From: Aliiroseovarius halocynthiae
GTDB lineage: Bacteria; Pseudomonadota; Alphaproteobacteria; Rhodobacterales; Rhodobacteraceae
Reading direction: 5' to 3'
Length of the DNA stretch: 64,000 bases
Assembly (NCBI RefSeq): GCF_007004645.1
Contig: NZ_ML660026.1
Location: 1-64,000, forward strand
A model generated the notes under the pieces. That model was not told where the DNA came from and searched no databases. It saw nothing but the letters and a program-made list of their open reading frames with translations. Position 1 is the stretch's first letter. Every line of letters begins with the position of its first letter. This document shows, piece by piece, positions 54,167-63,184 of the stretch. A program made the position numbers and the translations under genes.

Positions 54167-54580
54167 TTATACTTTGTTGATCGTGATCGTCTGAACCACG
54201 GTTTCCGGCTCAGCCCGCTCAAGATCAATATGCAGCAACCCGTTTTCAGTCTTGGCGCCAACCACCTCGACCCCATCGGCCAGCACGAAGCTTTTCATGA
54301 ACTGGCGGGCAGCGATGCCCCGATGCAGGAAAACCCGGCCTTCGCCTGTGTCACCTTGAGATCCGCGGATCACCAACTTCGCGTTCTCGACCGTGATCGA
54401 CAGATCGTCATCCGCGAACCCGGCCACGGCCAAAGTAATCCGATAGGCCTTGTCTGACACTTGTTCGATATTAAACGGGGGATAGCCATCTTTGCCAGAT
54501 TTCGCGGCCTGCTCGACCATGCGTTCCAGCTGTTCAAACCCCAGAAGGAACGGATGCGTTCCCAAGCTTACTTTCGTCAT
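54167..54580 (-). CDS. Small heat-shock protein (Hsp20 family)
   Basis: A 137-aa ATP-independent chaperone. The alpha-crystallin domain covers residues 30-125 (YPPFNIEQVSDKAYRITLAV, FADDDLSITVENAKLVIRGS, HRGIAARQFMKSFVLADGVE), and the C-terminal VVQTITINKV carries the I-x-I anchor. The start at 54580 has AAGGAC upstream. No CIRCE or RpoH consensus was recognised. It is monocistronic. Confidence 0.92.
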   Translation of the reverse strand: MTKVSLGTHPFLLGFEQLERMVEQAAKSGKDGYPPFNIEQVSDKAYRITLAVAGFADDDLSITVENAKLVIRGSQGDTGEGRVFLHRGIAARQFMKSFVLADGVEVVGAKTENGLLHIDLERAEPETVVQTITINKV

Positions 54581-54740
54581 CGACACGTCCTTGAATAAGC
54601 GACACGTTGCAATTGGCCCCCAAAGGCTGCCACGGATTGAATATGGGAGCCACGACAACCAGTTGCAAGGCGGCTTTTACTTGGAGATTGCCCCCGCCTG
54701 ACGTTATGATCAGGCGACCACTCAGCAGAATGACTCGAAA

Positions 54741-54959
54741 ATGAGCAATGCCCAAGAAATGAAGACCGACGACGTGCTCCGTGTGGAGCTTGAGGTCTTC
54801 CGCGCAGAACATCGGGATCTGGACGAAGCCATCCACGCGCTTGAAGAAAGCGGGCGGGCGGATCAGCTGCGTCTGCGGCGCCTGAAAAAGCAAAAGCTGT
54901 CTTTGAAGGACAAAATCGCCCGGATCGAAGACAAATTGACCCCGGATATCATTGCCTGA
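54741..54959 (+). CDS. YdcH/DUF465 family small protein
   Basis: A 72-aa charged helical protein of the DUF465 (YdcH) family: VFRAEHRDLDEAIHALEESG, QLRLRRLKKQKLSLKDKIAR and the end EDKLTP. Function unknown in the family. It stands upstream of purE, 63 bp away, on the same strand and is likely a separate unit or shares its promoter. Confidence 0.85.
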   Translation: MSNAQEMKTDDVLRVELEVFRAEHRDLDEAIHALEESGRADQLRLRRLKKQKLSLKDKIARIEDKLTPDIIA

Positions 54960-55022
54960 TTGCATCATTGCCCCGCGAACCTGTAAGGATGCGCCAACTT
55001 TCCTAGGGGATGCGAGGATCAT

Positions 55023-55511
55023 ATGACGGATGTGAAAGTCGGGATCATCATGGGCAGCCAGTCGGACTGGCCCACGATGAAGGAAGCCGCCACGGTATTG
55101 GACGAACTGGGCATCGCGTATGAGGCCAAGATCGTGTCCGCGCACCGCACCCCTGACCGTCTGTGGGACTATGGCAAGACCGCCGCTGATCGTGGGTTGC
55201 ACGTGATCATTGCGGGCGCTGGCGGAGCGGCGCATCTGCCCGGCATGATGGCGTCGAAAACCCGTGTGCCCGTTGTGGGCGTGCCAGTACAAACACGCGC
55301 ATTGTCTGGTGTCGACAGCCTGTATTCCATCGTACAGATGCCCAAGGGCTTTCCGGTCGCCACCATGGCCATCGGCGCTGCTGGGGCGGCCAATGCCGGC
55401 CTGATGGCCGCTGGCATTCTGGCCGTGTCGGACGCTGATCTTGCAACCCGGTTGGATGCGTGGCGTGACGCGCTCTCGGCCTCGATCCCGGATGAGCCCT
55501 CGGATGACTGA
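55023..55511 (+). CDS. purE: N5-carboxyaminoimidazole ribonucleotide mutase
   Basis: Class I PurE: converts N5-CAIR to CAIR in purine synthesis. 162 aa with the family motifs [32 protein letters not shown] and [20 protein letters not shown], containing the catalytic Ser and His. Its stop overlaps the start of purK by 8 bp, a usual coupling of the two consecutive enzymes. Confidence 0.96.
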   Translation: MTDVKVGIIMGSQSDWPTMKEAATVLDELGIAYEAKIVSAHRTPDRLWDYGKTAADRGLHVIIAGAGGAAHLPGMMASKTRVPVVGVPVQTRALSGVDSLYSIVQMPKGFPVATMAIGAAGAANAGLMAAGILAVSDADLATRLDAWRDALSASIPDEPSDD

Positions 55512-56580
55512 TATGCTGACCACAGGCGCTACCATTGGCATTCTTGGCGGCGGTCAGCTGGGCCGAATGCTGTCGGTCGCGGCCTCGCGCCTTGGCTTCA
55601 AAACGCACATCTTTGAACCGGGTGCCAACCCGCCCGCAGGTCAGGTCGCCGATCGCGTGACCACCGCTGGCTATGACGACATCGCTGCGCTGGAAGCCTT
55701 CGCGGCCTCGGTCGACGTGATCACCTATGAATTCGAGAACATCCCCACTGAAGCGCTGGACGTGCTGGAGGACCACAAGCCGATCCGTCCCGGTCGCGAG
55801 GCGCTGCGCGTCAGTCAGGATCGCCTGACCGAGAAGGACTTCCTGTCCGGCTTGGGTCTGAAAGTCGCGCCCTATGCGAATGTAGAAAGCGCTCAGGACA
55901 TGGATGCCGCGGTCGCACAGATCGGCACACCTTCAATCCTGAAGACGCGCCGCTTTGGCTATGACGGCAAAGGACAGGCGCGGCTAAAATCCGACGGTGA
56001 TGCAGCCCCGGCACTGACTGACATGCAGGGCGCCCCCGCCGTACTCGAGGGCTTTGTGAATTTCAGCCACGAGATCAGTGTGATCGCCGCACGCGGCATT
56101 GGCGGAGATGTTGCCTGTTTTGATCCCGGCGAGAACGTCCACAAAGATGGCATCCTCGACACAACGACCGTGCCCGCAAACCTGACCGCCTCGCACCGGA
56201 TGGATGCGGTACTGATGGCGGCAAACATCCTGAATGCACTTGACTATGTGGGCGTCATGGGCGTCGAACTGTTCGTCACGCCGAAAGGTTTGATCGTGAA
56301 CGAGATCGCCCCGCGTGTGCACAATTCGGGACACTGGACCCAGCAGGGCTGCACCATCGACCAATTCGAACAGCATATCCGTGCCGTCGCGGGATGGCCG
56401 TTGGGCGACGGGTCACGTTTTGCAGATGTCGTGATGGAAAACCTGATCGGCGATAACATGGACCGCGTGCCGGAAATTGCGCGTGAAGGAAACGCATCGC
56501 TGCACCTTTACGGCAAAGCCGAGGTCAAGCCGGGGCGCAAAATGGGGCACGTGAATCGTGTCACACCGACGAAGGCATAG
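55504..56580 (+). CDS. purK: N5-carboxyaminoimidazole ribonucleotide synthase
   Basis: ATP-grasp enzyme that makes N5-CAIR from AIR, bicarbonate and ATP. 358 aa beginning [20 protein letters not shown] with [16 protein letters not shown]-grasp parts [18 protein letters not shown] and VEL at [20 protein letters not shown], closing with HNSGHW. It overlaps purE by 8 bp. The terminator follows after 23 bp. Confidence 0.95.
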   Translation: MTDMLTTGATIGILGGGQLGRMLSVAASRLGFKTHIFEPGANPPAGQVADRVTTAGYDDIAALEAFAASVDVITYEFENIPTEALDVLEDHKPIRPGREALRVSQDRLTEKDFLSGLGLKVAPYANVESAQDMDAAVAQIGTPSILKTRRFGYDGKGQARLKSDGDAAPALTDMQGAPAVLEGFVNFSHEISVIAARGIGGDVACFDPGENVHKDGILDTTTVPANLTASHRMDAVLMAANILNALDYVGVMGVELFVTPKGLIVNEIAPRVHNSGHWTQQGCTIDQFEQHIRAVAGWPLGDGSRFADVVMENLIGDNMDRVPEIAREGNASLHLYGKAEVKPGRKMGHVNRVTPTKA

Positions 56581-56603
56581 CCGCTCCTACCAAAGGAAAT
56601 CAG

Positions 56604-56634
56604 ATCGCCCGCAAGTATTTGGCGGGCGGTTTTC
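56604..56634 (+). terminator. Terminator of purEK
   Basis: CGCCCGC/GCGGGCG stem with a 9-nt loop, followed by GTTTTCG. Confidence 0.7.
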
Positions 56635-56814
56635 GTATTGGCTGAACAATCCCCCTTCAGATCCACCTTTGCGTATGGGTTCGGGACAATAACACCCGCA
56701 AAGCGCGTGTTAGTGGTGCCACACCAGATATGGCAAAATTATTATTTCCCACTGCAACATTTTGTAGTTAAAAAAGGACAATCCATATTCTGCGTTTGAA
56801 CACGAGTGTTACCT

Positions 56815-57531
56815 ATGATGAAAGCTGCCAGCATTTTCACCGCCCTCTCCTCGCTCATTATTTCAGGAGCAGCACAAGCGGGAAACCTGCAAGACCCGAC
56901 TGTTGAAGCACCTGTCGAGGTCATCCCATATGAAGACCCTCATCCATGGCAGGGCGCTTATGTTGGTGCCACGCTTGGATATGTACTTCCCGGCGATGAT
57001 CGGATTGGGATCACATCGCGTTCAGGGGCCGGGTTTGGCCTTGGAAATCTTCACATAGGCGGGAAAATGGCAGGTCTGCGTGCCGGGTATCGCTGGCAAC
57101 TCGCGCAGTTCGTTTTCGGCCCCGAGCTTTCTTACGAAGCTGGCCCGGTTGAGGATGCCTTTGTCAACGGTAACTCCGGTGCCTACACCGAGTTAAATCA
57201 CGCAATGTCGCTTCGTCTCAAAGCGGGTAGTGTCTGGAAGGTTTTCAATTCCTTCGTATATGGCACTGTGGGCTTTTCCCGTGCCGAGTTCGACTATGTC
57301 GTTGCAGGGAACCCTATCCAGGGCCCTGTGGCCTTCAACGAAACCTATTCGACCAATGGCTATATCCTGGGTCTGGGGTTCGAACGCCCAATTTCGGATC
57401 GTTTGACGGTCACTGGTGAATATGAGTACACCAATTTCGGCAAGGATGAACTGACGGATTCCTTCGGGAACACCACCCTGGCAACACCGCTATTCCACAC
57501 ATTCAAACTGGGCGTGAACTATAACTTCTAA
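56815..57531 (+). CDS. Outer-membrane beta-barrel protein (Omp25/opacity-like)
   Basis: A 238-aa protein with a signal peptide (MMKAASIFTALSSLIISGAA, cut after AQA) and an eight-stranded-barrel-like body of the OmpA-like transmembrane/porin-like group: WQGAYVGATLGY, MAGLRAGYRWQLAQFVFGPE, SFVYGTVGFSRAEFDYV, ITVTGEYEYTNFG and the terminal FHTFKLGVNYNF with C-terminal Phe as outer-membrane targeting signal. Resembles Omp25/31 proteins of alphaproteobacteria. A weak promoter TTGTAG-18 bp-TATTCT (56762-56791) lies in an AT-rich stretch. Convergent with the DUF2937 gene, overlapping by 4 bp. The GTG start at 56806 is less likely than ATG 56815 or 56818. Confidence 0.82.
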   Translation: MMKAASIFTALSSLIISGAAQAGNLQDPTVEAPVEVIPYEDPHPWQGAYVGATLGYVLPGDDRIGITSRSGAGFGLGNLHIGGKMAGLRAGYRWQLAQFVFGPELSYEAGPVEDAFVNGNSGAYTELNHAMSLRLKAGSVWKVFNSFVYGTVGFSRAEFDYVVAGNPIQGPVAFNETYSTNGYILGLGFERPISDRLTVTGEYEYTNFGKDELTDSFGNTTLATPLFHTFKLGVNYNF

Positions 57532-58013
57532 GCCAGCTTGCGGAACGGGCGCAGAAATGCGCCCAACAGCAGCGACACGATCAGCCACCCACCCACATAG
57601 CCGATCCCCGCACACAGAATCCCGTCCGCCGTCACGGGTACGGCCGGTCGGTAATCATTCCAGGTGCGTTCAACCAGATCCGCATCGCGGAAATGCCAAA
57701 GCTTGGTCAAACGCATCAAAGGCTCGGTTCCCTTAAGCGCCGCATAGGACGCGTCCAGTCGGTCGTATCGGTTAAAATTGTCCTGCATCTGGTCGCGCAG
57801 ATCATTTTGGAAATCCGATCCGCTCATCTTGTCCAGCGCTTCGTCACGGGAGTACCCTGCCGCCTTCGCCGTCAGGTCAAACCCGGTGGTGATCACTTTC
57901 AACTCGGTTCGGGCACCGGACAGGCGCTGCACGTATTGCTGCGTGAATTCAGGGAACTGGCTGAGCGCCACGGCGCCAGCCAAGCCACCTATCATGGCCA
58001 ATGTTCGGATCAT
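57528..58013 (-). CDS. DUF2937 membrane protein
   Basis: A 161-aa protein with an N-terminal hydrophobic helix (residues 5-19), a long soluble helical part (FTQQYVQRLSGARTELKVIT, then DQMQDNFNRYDRLDASYAAL) and a second helix near the C-terminus (residues 129-152). It fits the DUF2937 family, of unknown function. It is the first gene after proS on the minus strand but separated by a terminator. Confidence 0.8.
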   Translation of the reverse strand: MIRTLAMIGGLAGAVALSQFPEFTQQYVQRLSGARTELKVITTGFDLTAKAAGYSRDEALDKMSGSDFQNDLRDQMQDNFNRYDRLDASYAALKGTEPLMRLTKLWHFRDADLVERTWNDYRPAVPVTADGILCAGIGYVGGWLIVSLLLGAFLRPFRKLA

Positions 58014-58105
58014 GGTCTGCTCTTTCGCTTTTGCGTTTTGACCCAGTCTATCTTAGGGCGGCTTCCCACGTCAAAGGGGCCATTTCGCGACTTGGTCCCC
58101 GCCCA

Positions 58106-58137
58106 AGAAAAAAGCCCCCGGTGTCCCGAGGGCTTTC
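58106..58137 (-). terminator. Terminator of proS
   Basis: On the minus strand AAAGCCCTCGG, GACA loop, CCGGGGGCTTT, then TTTCTTG: T-run directly after a strong stem, 6 bp past the stop. Confidence 0.85.
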
Positions 58138-58142
58138 TTGAT

Positions 58143-59495
58143 TTACAGACCAGTCACGCGATGCGGTTCGTAGATCTCGATGATCTTGGCAATTGCCGCT
58201 TCTGGCGTCATCTCTTCACTTTCGCCGGTTCGGCGGCTGGTGACTTCAACCACACCATTTTTCAGCCCGCGCGGGCCCACGGTGATGCGCCACGGCAGAC
58301 CGATCAGATCCATCGTCGCGAACTTGCCGCCAGCACGTTCCTTGCGGTCATCATACAGCGGTTCAAGACCCGCATTGGTCAGCGCCTTATAAAGCGCCTC
58401 GCATGCCTCATCCGCAGCCTCGTCGCCCTGTTTCAGGTTCACGATGCCACAGTGGAACGGGGTCACACCTTCGGGCCAGATGATGCCGTTGTCATCATGC
58501 GACGCTTCGATGATCGCGCCCAGCAGTCGGCTGACGCCAATCCCGTGCGAGCCCATGTGGACCGGCACCTGCTTCTGTTCGCTGTCGATCACCTTGGCGT
58601 TCATGGCTTCCGAGTACTTTGTGCCGAAATAGAAGATTTGGCCAACTTCGATTCCACGCGCAACGCGGCGGCGATCCTCGGGGACGTCATTGAACAGCGC
58701 TTCGTCATGGGTCTCGTCGGTGCGCGCGTATTTCGATGTGAATTCCTCGAGCACGCCTTGACACTGCGCCACGTCATCATAGTCGATCGCACGATCGCCG
58801 AAAGTCAGGTCGGTGACGGCGCTGTCATAGAACACTTCCGACTCGCCGGTTTCGGCTAGCACAAGGAATTCGTGCGTATAGTCGCCACCAATCGGGCCAC
58901 CATCGGCGCGCATCGGGATGGCCTGCAGGCCCATACGCTCGTAGGTACGCAGATAGCTGACCAGATGGCGGTTATAAGCGTGCAACGCATCTTCTTTGGT
59001 CAGGTCGAAGTTATAGCCGTCCTTCATATAGAACTCGCGGCCTCGCATCACGCCGAAACGCGGGCGGATTTCATCCCGGAATTTCCACTGGATTTGATAG
59101 AGGGTCAGCGGCAGGTCCTTATAGCTCGACACATTCGAGCGGAAGACGTCGGTGATGACCTCTTCATTGGTGGGACCATACAGCATGTCGCGCCCGTGGC
59201 GATCTTCGATGCGCAGCATTTCTTCGCCGTAGTCGTCATAACGACCACTTTCACGCCACAGGTCGGCGGGTTGGATCGTCGCCATCTGCATCGGAATGTG
59301 ACCCGCGCGGATCTGTTCTTCGTGCACGATGTTTTCGATCTTGCGCAGGACTTTGAAGCCAAGCGGCAGCCACGTATAAATCCCGGCGGCTTGCTGTTTG
59401 ATCATACCGGCCCGCAGCATAAAGCGGTGGCTAACGATTTGAGCATCGGCGGGGGTCTCTTTCAAGACCGGAAGGAAATAGCGAGTCAGGCGCAT
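58143..59495 (-). CDS. proS: Prolyl-tRNA synthetase, alphaproteobacterial short type
   Basis: Charges tRNA-Pro with proline. 450 aa: a class II synthetase with motif 2 [20 protein letters not shown] and motif 3 [14 protein letters not shown], plus the C-terminal anticodon-binding domain ([20 protein letters not shown]). It lacks the roughly 180-aa INS editing domain of E. coli ProRS, as in other alphaproteobacteria. So Ala-tRNA-Pro editing would need a free-standing YbaK/ProXp. Divergent from the frameshifted membrane-protein gene. Confidence 0.96.
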   Translation of the reverse strand: MRLTRYFLPVLKETPADAQIVSHRFMLRAGMIKQQAAGIYTWLPLGFKVLRKIENIVHEEQIRAGHIPMQMATIQPADLWRESGRYDDYGEEMLRIEDRHGRDMLYGPTNEEVITDVFRSNVSSYKDLPLTLYQIQWKFRDEIRPRFGVMRGREFYMKDGYNFDLTKEDALHAYNRHLVSYLRTYERMGLQAIPMRADGGPIGGDYTHEFLVLAETGESEVFYDSAVTDLTFGDRAIDYDDVAQCQGVLEEFTSKYARTDETHDEALFNDVPEDRRRVARGIEVGQIFYFGTKYSEAMNAKVIDSEQKQVPVHMGSHGIGVSRLLGAIIEASHDDNGIIWPEGVTPFHCGIVNLKQGDEAADEACEALYKALTNAGLEPLYDDRKERAGGKFATMDLIGLPWRITVGPRGLKNGVVEVTSRRTGESEEMTPEAAIAKIIEIYEPHRVTGL

Positions 59496-59624
59496 TAGGA
59501 CCTCTTATTTCATGTTTAAGAAGCGAGTTACGGGAAAACGCTGCATAGTGCAATTTTTCCTGCGGTTGCACTTGTGACCTACAATCGTTTATCCGCATTT
59601 AGAGCCACTTGGAAGGTCACATGT

Positions 59625-60781
59625 ATGCTCCAAACTGATGCTGGAACCCGATCGGAAACTCTGCCTAAGGCAGGTGTTGGCATCGTTTTGCTCGTCAGCA
59701 CAATGATTGTGCTGATGGGCCTTGCCTCAGACGTGGTGAACGGTGGGGACAAATGGCACCAAGGGGACTGGCTGATACATGATCTGAATGGCGCAGTTCG
59801 CCGCGGTGCGTTTGGCCGTTGGATCATTCTGTTTTCAGACGCATTGGGGCTATCTCCGGTTTGGACCGCAGCCTTCTTCCAAGCCGTGATTACAATCAGC
59901 ATTCCTGTGCTGTTTTGGCGCATTTCCAGCGCTGTCGGAGCTTGGTCTGCAACTCTGTTGTTGATCAGTACGCCGGCAATGATCTTTCTTTTCTGGGCTG
60001 GCGACATACAGGGCGCGCTTCGAAAAGAGATCATCGGCGTCCTGGCGGTGTTATTCGCGGGAATTGGCGTCGCCCGCGGTCAGTTTGTTCCGGCAGCACT
60101 TGGGGGGTGATCCTTGCCGCCGGCGCGTGGGGGCATATTATCAACGTCCTAATGGCTCCGCTTTTCCTATCCGTTCTGTGGATCGGACGGGCGCGCTTCC
60201 CCACACAATCGTCTGTTGTGGTCCTTGGATCGACCGTGATCATATTGTGCGGGCATGCGTTGTTCTCTGCCCTCAGCCACGCTCAGATCAGCTCGACCGA
60301 CCCAATCTGCGATGCGCTGACACAACGTGGGATTCACCCCGCGATCTGCGAGGGCGCGATTTCCTATTTAGACAAAGACAGCTCTCACGGCTTGAAGAAA
60401 GTCGCGGATAAGTTCTTGAACACAGAAGCCTTGCCGGACATTGCACTATTAATGGGCTTAGCGCTTCTCGCACCCATTATCTTCGTGCTGCAACATCACA
60501 TTGCCCGCACTGTTGCTTTGGCGACTGCGTTATCTGGCGCAGCACTGCTTCCACTCTTTTTTGTGGCCGTTGACTGGGGCCGCTTTGTCAGCGTCCAGAT
60601 CTTTGGATTTTCGGTGTTAATGATGGTCGGATACCTGACCGGGGCCGTCCGGGAAAAGCGCCAGATTACACCGGGGCAAATTTTGGTCTGCCTCGTGATT
60701 GGGCTTATCTTCTCGATTGGGCATGTCAAAGGCGTTTCAACTTTGGGAGCTCTGAGCAGCCTGTATTTGATACTTCAATGA
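59625..60781 (+). pseudogene. Multi-helix membrane protein, frameshifted in a G6 tract
   Basis: Two overlapping ORFs join into one polytopic protein of about 385 aa if one G is added to the run of six G at 60102-60107. The first half (start ATG 59625, GGAAGG 8 nt upstream) ends GQFVPAALGG at the tract and the second half continues from GVILAAGAWGHIINVL in the -1 frame. Hydrophobic segments occur throughout both halves (about nine helices). I know no family with confidence; architecture resembles polysaccharide-related polymerase or glycosyltransferase membrane proteins. The tract could be a sequencing error, a dead gene, or slippage-based phase variation. Local base composition is somewhat lower in GC than that of its neighbours. 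Confidence 0.65.
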
Positions 60782-61000
60782 TACTTGGCTAACCTTGCGC
60801 GTCGCGTCCAGCCTTTCCGAGATCTTATTTGCGACCGGAAGAAGGCTCTCCGGAACAACTGGCGACAAATTATCACCCGTCCCTAGCAACCATTCGAAGT
60901 TTCCATCTACGACGACCTGACACCGCCCAGCCTGAAATACTACAGGCAACACTTCAAGCGCCGCTCATGATTGCAGGAAAGGCTTGAATGAGGCCGCTGG

Positions 61001-61192
61001 CTAGATTGAACCACCCAAGCTGACAGAGACTTTCGTCTTGGAATGCGGCGTTGTCTTGCCGTTCTCATATTTAATGCCAACGCCGGCCTGGCCCGAGACT
61101 GTCACACCCGGCTCTCTCGGCTCGTATTGATGCCCTTCACATGCCGCAAGCAAGCATAAGACGGCAACCGCAGCAATCGCTGGCTTCATCAT
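61001..61192 (-). CDS. Small lipoprotein, hypothetical
   Basis: A 63-aa protein with a lipoprotein signal: MMKPAIAAVAVLCLLAAC, lipid on Cys18. The short mature part EGHQYEPREPGVTVSGQAGV and GIKYENGKTTPHSKTKVSVS looks like one or two beta hairpins. AAGGAC precedes the ATG at 61192 with good spacing. No family recognised. It sits between the frameshifted gene (plus) and the AI-2E family gene (divergent). Confidence 0.6.
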   Translation of the reverse strand: MMKPAIAAVAVLCLLAACEGHQYEPREPGVTVSGQAGVGIKYENGKTTPHSKTKVSVSLGGSI

Positions 61193-61371
61193 AAAATGTC
61201 CTTCCAAGGTCTAACGACCGCATTTGAGCCGCAGCAACGTCCCGGGCGCAAGCAGTTTCCTGAAAATGGTGCGAAAAACTGCCGATGAGAACAAAAACTC
61301 GATTTGCGCCTGCCCTTGAAATACCCGCTGGCTTGGGCGACATAGATGAAAGTTCATTTATCGGAGCCCTT

Positions 61372-62460
61372 ATGCCGCTTCCCGTTCAAACTCAGGCCAA
61401 GTATTGGTCCATCGCAATTGCCATTATCGCCTTGGCCTTGTGGTTCCTAGGCGATGTTATCATGCCCTTCATCCTAGGAGGCGCGATTGCGTATTTCCTG
61501 GACCCGGTGGCAGATCGGCTGGAAAGGGCGGGACTGTCGCGAGTTGCCGCGACGGTCGTCATCTCGCTTATCGCGATGCTGATTGTGATCCTTGGCTTCT
61601 TGTTGGTTATCCCCTCGTTGGTCTCGCAAGCCATAGCTTTGGCCAATGCTGCCCCTGATCTATTGCGCGAACTTCAGACATTCCTGACCGAGCGGTTCCC
61701 GTCGCTGATGGATGAAAGCTCGACCATTCGCCAGTCGTTGGAAAGTCTGGGTCAGAAAATTCAAGAACGCGGGGGCGAGCTGGTGGGCACTTTGCTGTCA
61801 TCCGCGATGAGCGTGATCAACATTGTGATCTTGCTGGTGGTGACTCCCGTGGTGGCCTTCTATCTGCTGCTGGACTGGGACCACATGGTCGCACGGATTG
61901 ATCAGCTTTTGCCGCTGGATCATCGCCCAGCCATTCGCGAAATCGCCCACAACATTGATCGTACATTGGCCAGTTTCATTCGCGGCCAGGGCACGGTCTG
62001 CATTGTTCTGGGCACATATTATGCGGTCGCCCTGATGGTGGTCGGCCTAAACTTTGGCCTTGTGGTCGGCTTCATCGCCGGCCTGATTACCTTCATCCCA
62101 TATGTGGGGGCCTTGGTGGGGGGCGCATTGGCCATCGGTCTGGGCCTGTTCCAGTTCTGGGGCGAATGGTGGAGCCTTGGCGCAGTGGTCATCATCTTCG
62201 CGTTGGGCCAATTCTTTGAGGGCAACATCCTGACGCCCAAACTGGTGGGCAGCTCGGTCGGACTGCATCCTGTTTGGTTGATGTTTGCTCTGTCCGTCTT
62301 TGGGTCGCTTTTTGGGTTTGTCGGTATGCTGGTGGCGGTTCCGGTTGCGGCCTCCATCGGGGTTGTGGCGCGGTTCTTTATCGCGAAATACCAGACCGGG
62401 CGGCTATATCAGGGCGTCGCTGGGCGCGACGCTGCGCTGGACGAGGACGTAACGAAGTAA
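61372..62460 (+). CDS. AI-2E family transporter (PerM/YdiK family)
   Basis: A 362-aa inner-membrane protein with about eight helices of the AI-2E exporter family. Features are the start MPLPVQTQAKYWSIAIAIIA, GGAIAYFLDPVADRLERAGL, the amphipathic region LDHRPAIREIAHNIDRTLAS, LIGL-type FIPYVGALVGGALAIGLGLF and the closing GFVGMLVAVPVAASIGVVAR. Members transport autoinducer-2 (TqsA), sodium/proton or unknown substrates; AI-2 is not established here. The start at 61372 has GGAG 6 nt upstream. Its TAA overlaps the ATG of hdaA by 1 bp (TAATG). Confidence 0.9.
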   Translation: MPLPVQTQAKYWSIAIAIIALALWFLGDVIMPFILGGAIAYFLDPVADRLERAGLSRVAATVVISLIAMLIVILGFLLVIPSLVSQAIALANAAPDLLRELQTFLTERFPSLMDESSTIRQSLESLGQKIQERGGELVGTLLSSAMSVINIVILLVVTPVVAFYLLLDWDHMVARIDQLLPLDHRPAIREIAHNIDRTLASFIRGQGTVCIVLGTYYAVALMVVGLNFGLVVGFIAGLITFIPYVGALVGGALAIGLGLFQFWGEWWSLGAVVIIFALGQFFEGNILTPKLVGSSVGLHPVWLMFALSVFGSLFGFVGMLVAVPVAASIGVVARFFIAKYQTGRLYQGVAGRDAALDEDVTK

Positions 62461-63131
62461 TGGCCGAACAGCTGACCTTCGATTTGCCTGCGCGGCCTGC
62501 GCAGGGGCTGGACGACTTTCTTGTCACGCCATCAAATGCCAATGCCATGGCAACGATCGAAAGCTGGGAAAACTGGCCCAACAGCAAGCTTGTACTGGTC
62601 GGGGACGAAGGCACGGGGAAAACTCATCTGACCCATGTGTGGGCCGGATTGACCGGGGCACAGATCATACCGGCGCGTGACCTGCCCCAGACGCGAGTTG
62701 AAGATTTGGCAGGCCGATCCATTGCGCTTGAGGATGCCGACCAAATCGCAGGTCAGGCTGATGCAGAAAACGCGCTATTCCACCTGCATAATCTGGTGCT
62801 GGCTGAAGGGGGGGCTTTGCTGCTCACAGCGCGTACCGCCCCATCGCGCTGGGGGCTTACGTTGCCAGATCTGCGCAGCCGAATGGAGGGTACTACACTG
62901 GCGCGTCTGGACCCGCCCGACGATATGCTGTTATCCGCCGTGCTGGTCAAACTGTTCCACGACCGCCAAATTACCGTGCCGTTGAACCTGATCGACTATC
63001 TTTTGCCCCGGATGGAGCGCTCGCTTGCCGAAGCTTCGCGTGTTGTGTCCGTTCTTGATCAGGCCGCCTTGTCCGAAGGCCGCGCGCTTACCCGAACGCT
63101 GGCGGCACGTGTTCTGGACAATTCAGAGTAA
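62460..63131 (+). CDS. hdaA: DnaA-related regulator of replication initiation (HdaA)
   Basis: A 223-aa AAA+ protein related to DnaA domain III, like Hda/HdaA, which with the beta clamp turns DnaA-ATP into DnaA-ADP. It has the N-terminal clamp-binding motif QLTFDLP (residues 4-10), a Walker A VGDEGTGKTHL at 51-61, Walker B region SIALEDADQI and sensor residues in DLRSRMEG. The full DnaA C-terminal DNA-binding domain is missing, as expected. Translationally coupled to the AI-2E family gene; ppk follows after 53 bp. Confidence 0.92.
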   Translation: MAEQLTFDLPARPAQGLDDFLVTPSNANAMATIESWENWPNSKLVLVGDEGTGKTHLTHVWAGLTGAQIIPARDLPQTRVEDLAGRSIALEDADQIAGQADAENALFHLHNLVLAEGGALLLTARTAPSRWGLTLPDLRSRMEGTTLARLDPPDDMLLSAVLVKLFHDRQITVPLNLIDYLLPRMERSLAEASRVVSVLDQAALSEGRALTRTLAARVLDNSE

Positions 63132-63184
63132 ATCAGGGCATAACGTCACCTTCCCGTCACACTTTCCCGCGATAGAGTGCCGTC

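Noticed and set aside
57693-58859. 388-codon plus-strand ORF
   Set aside because: Lies across DUF2937 and proS on the other strand; proS is unmistakable. Treated as a shadow.
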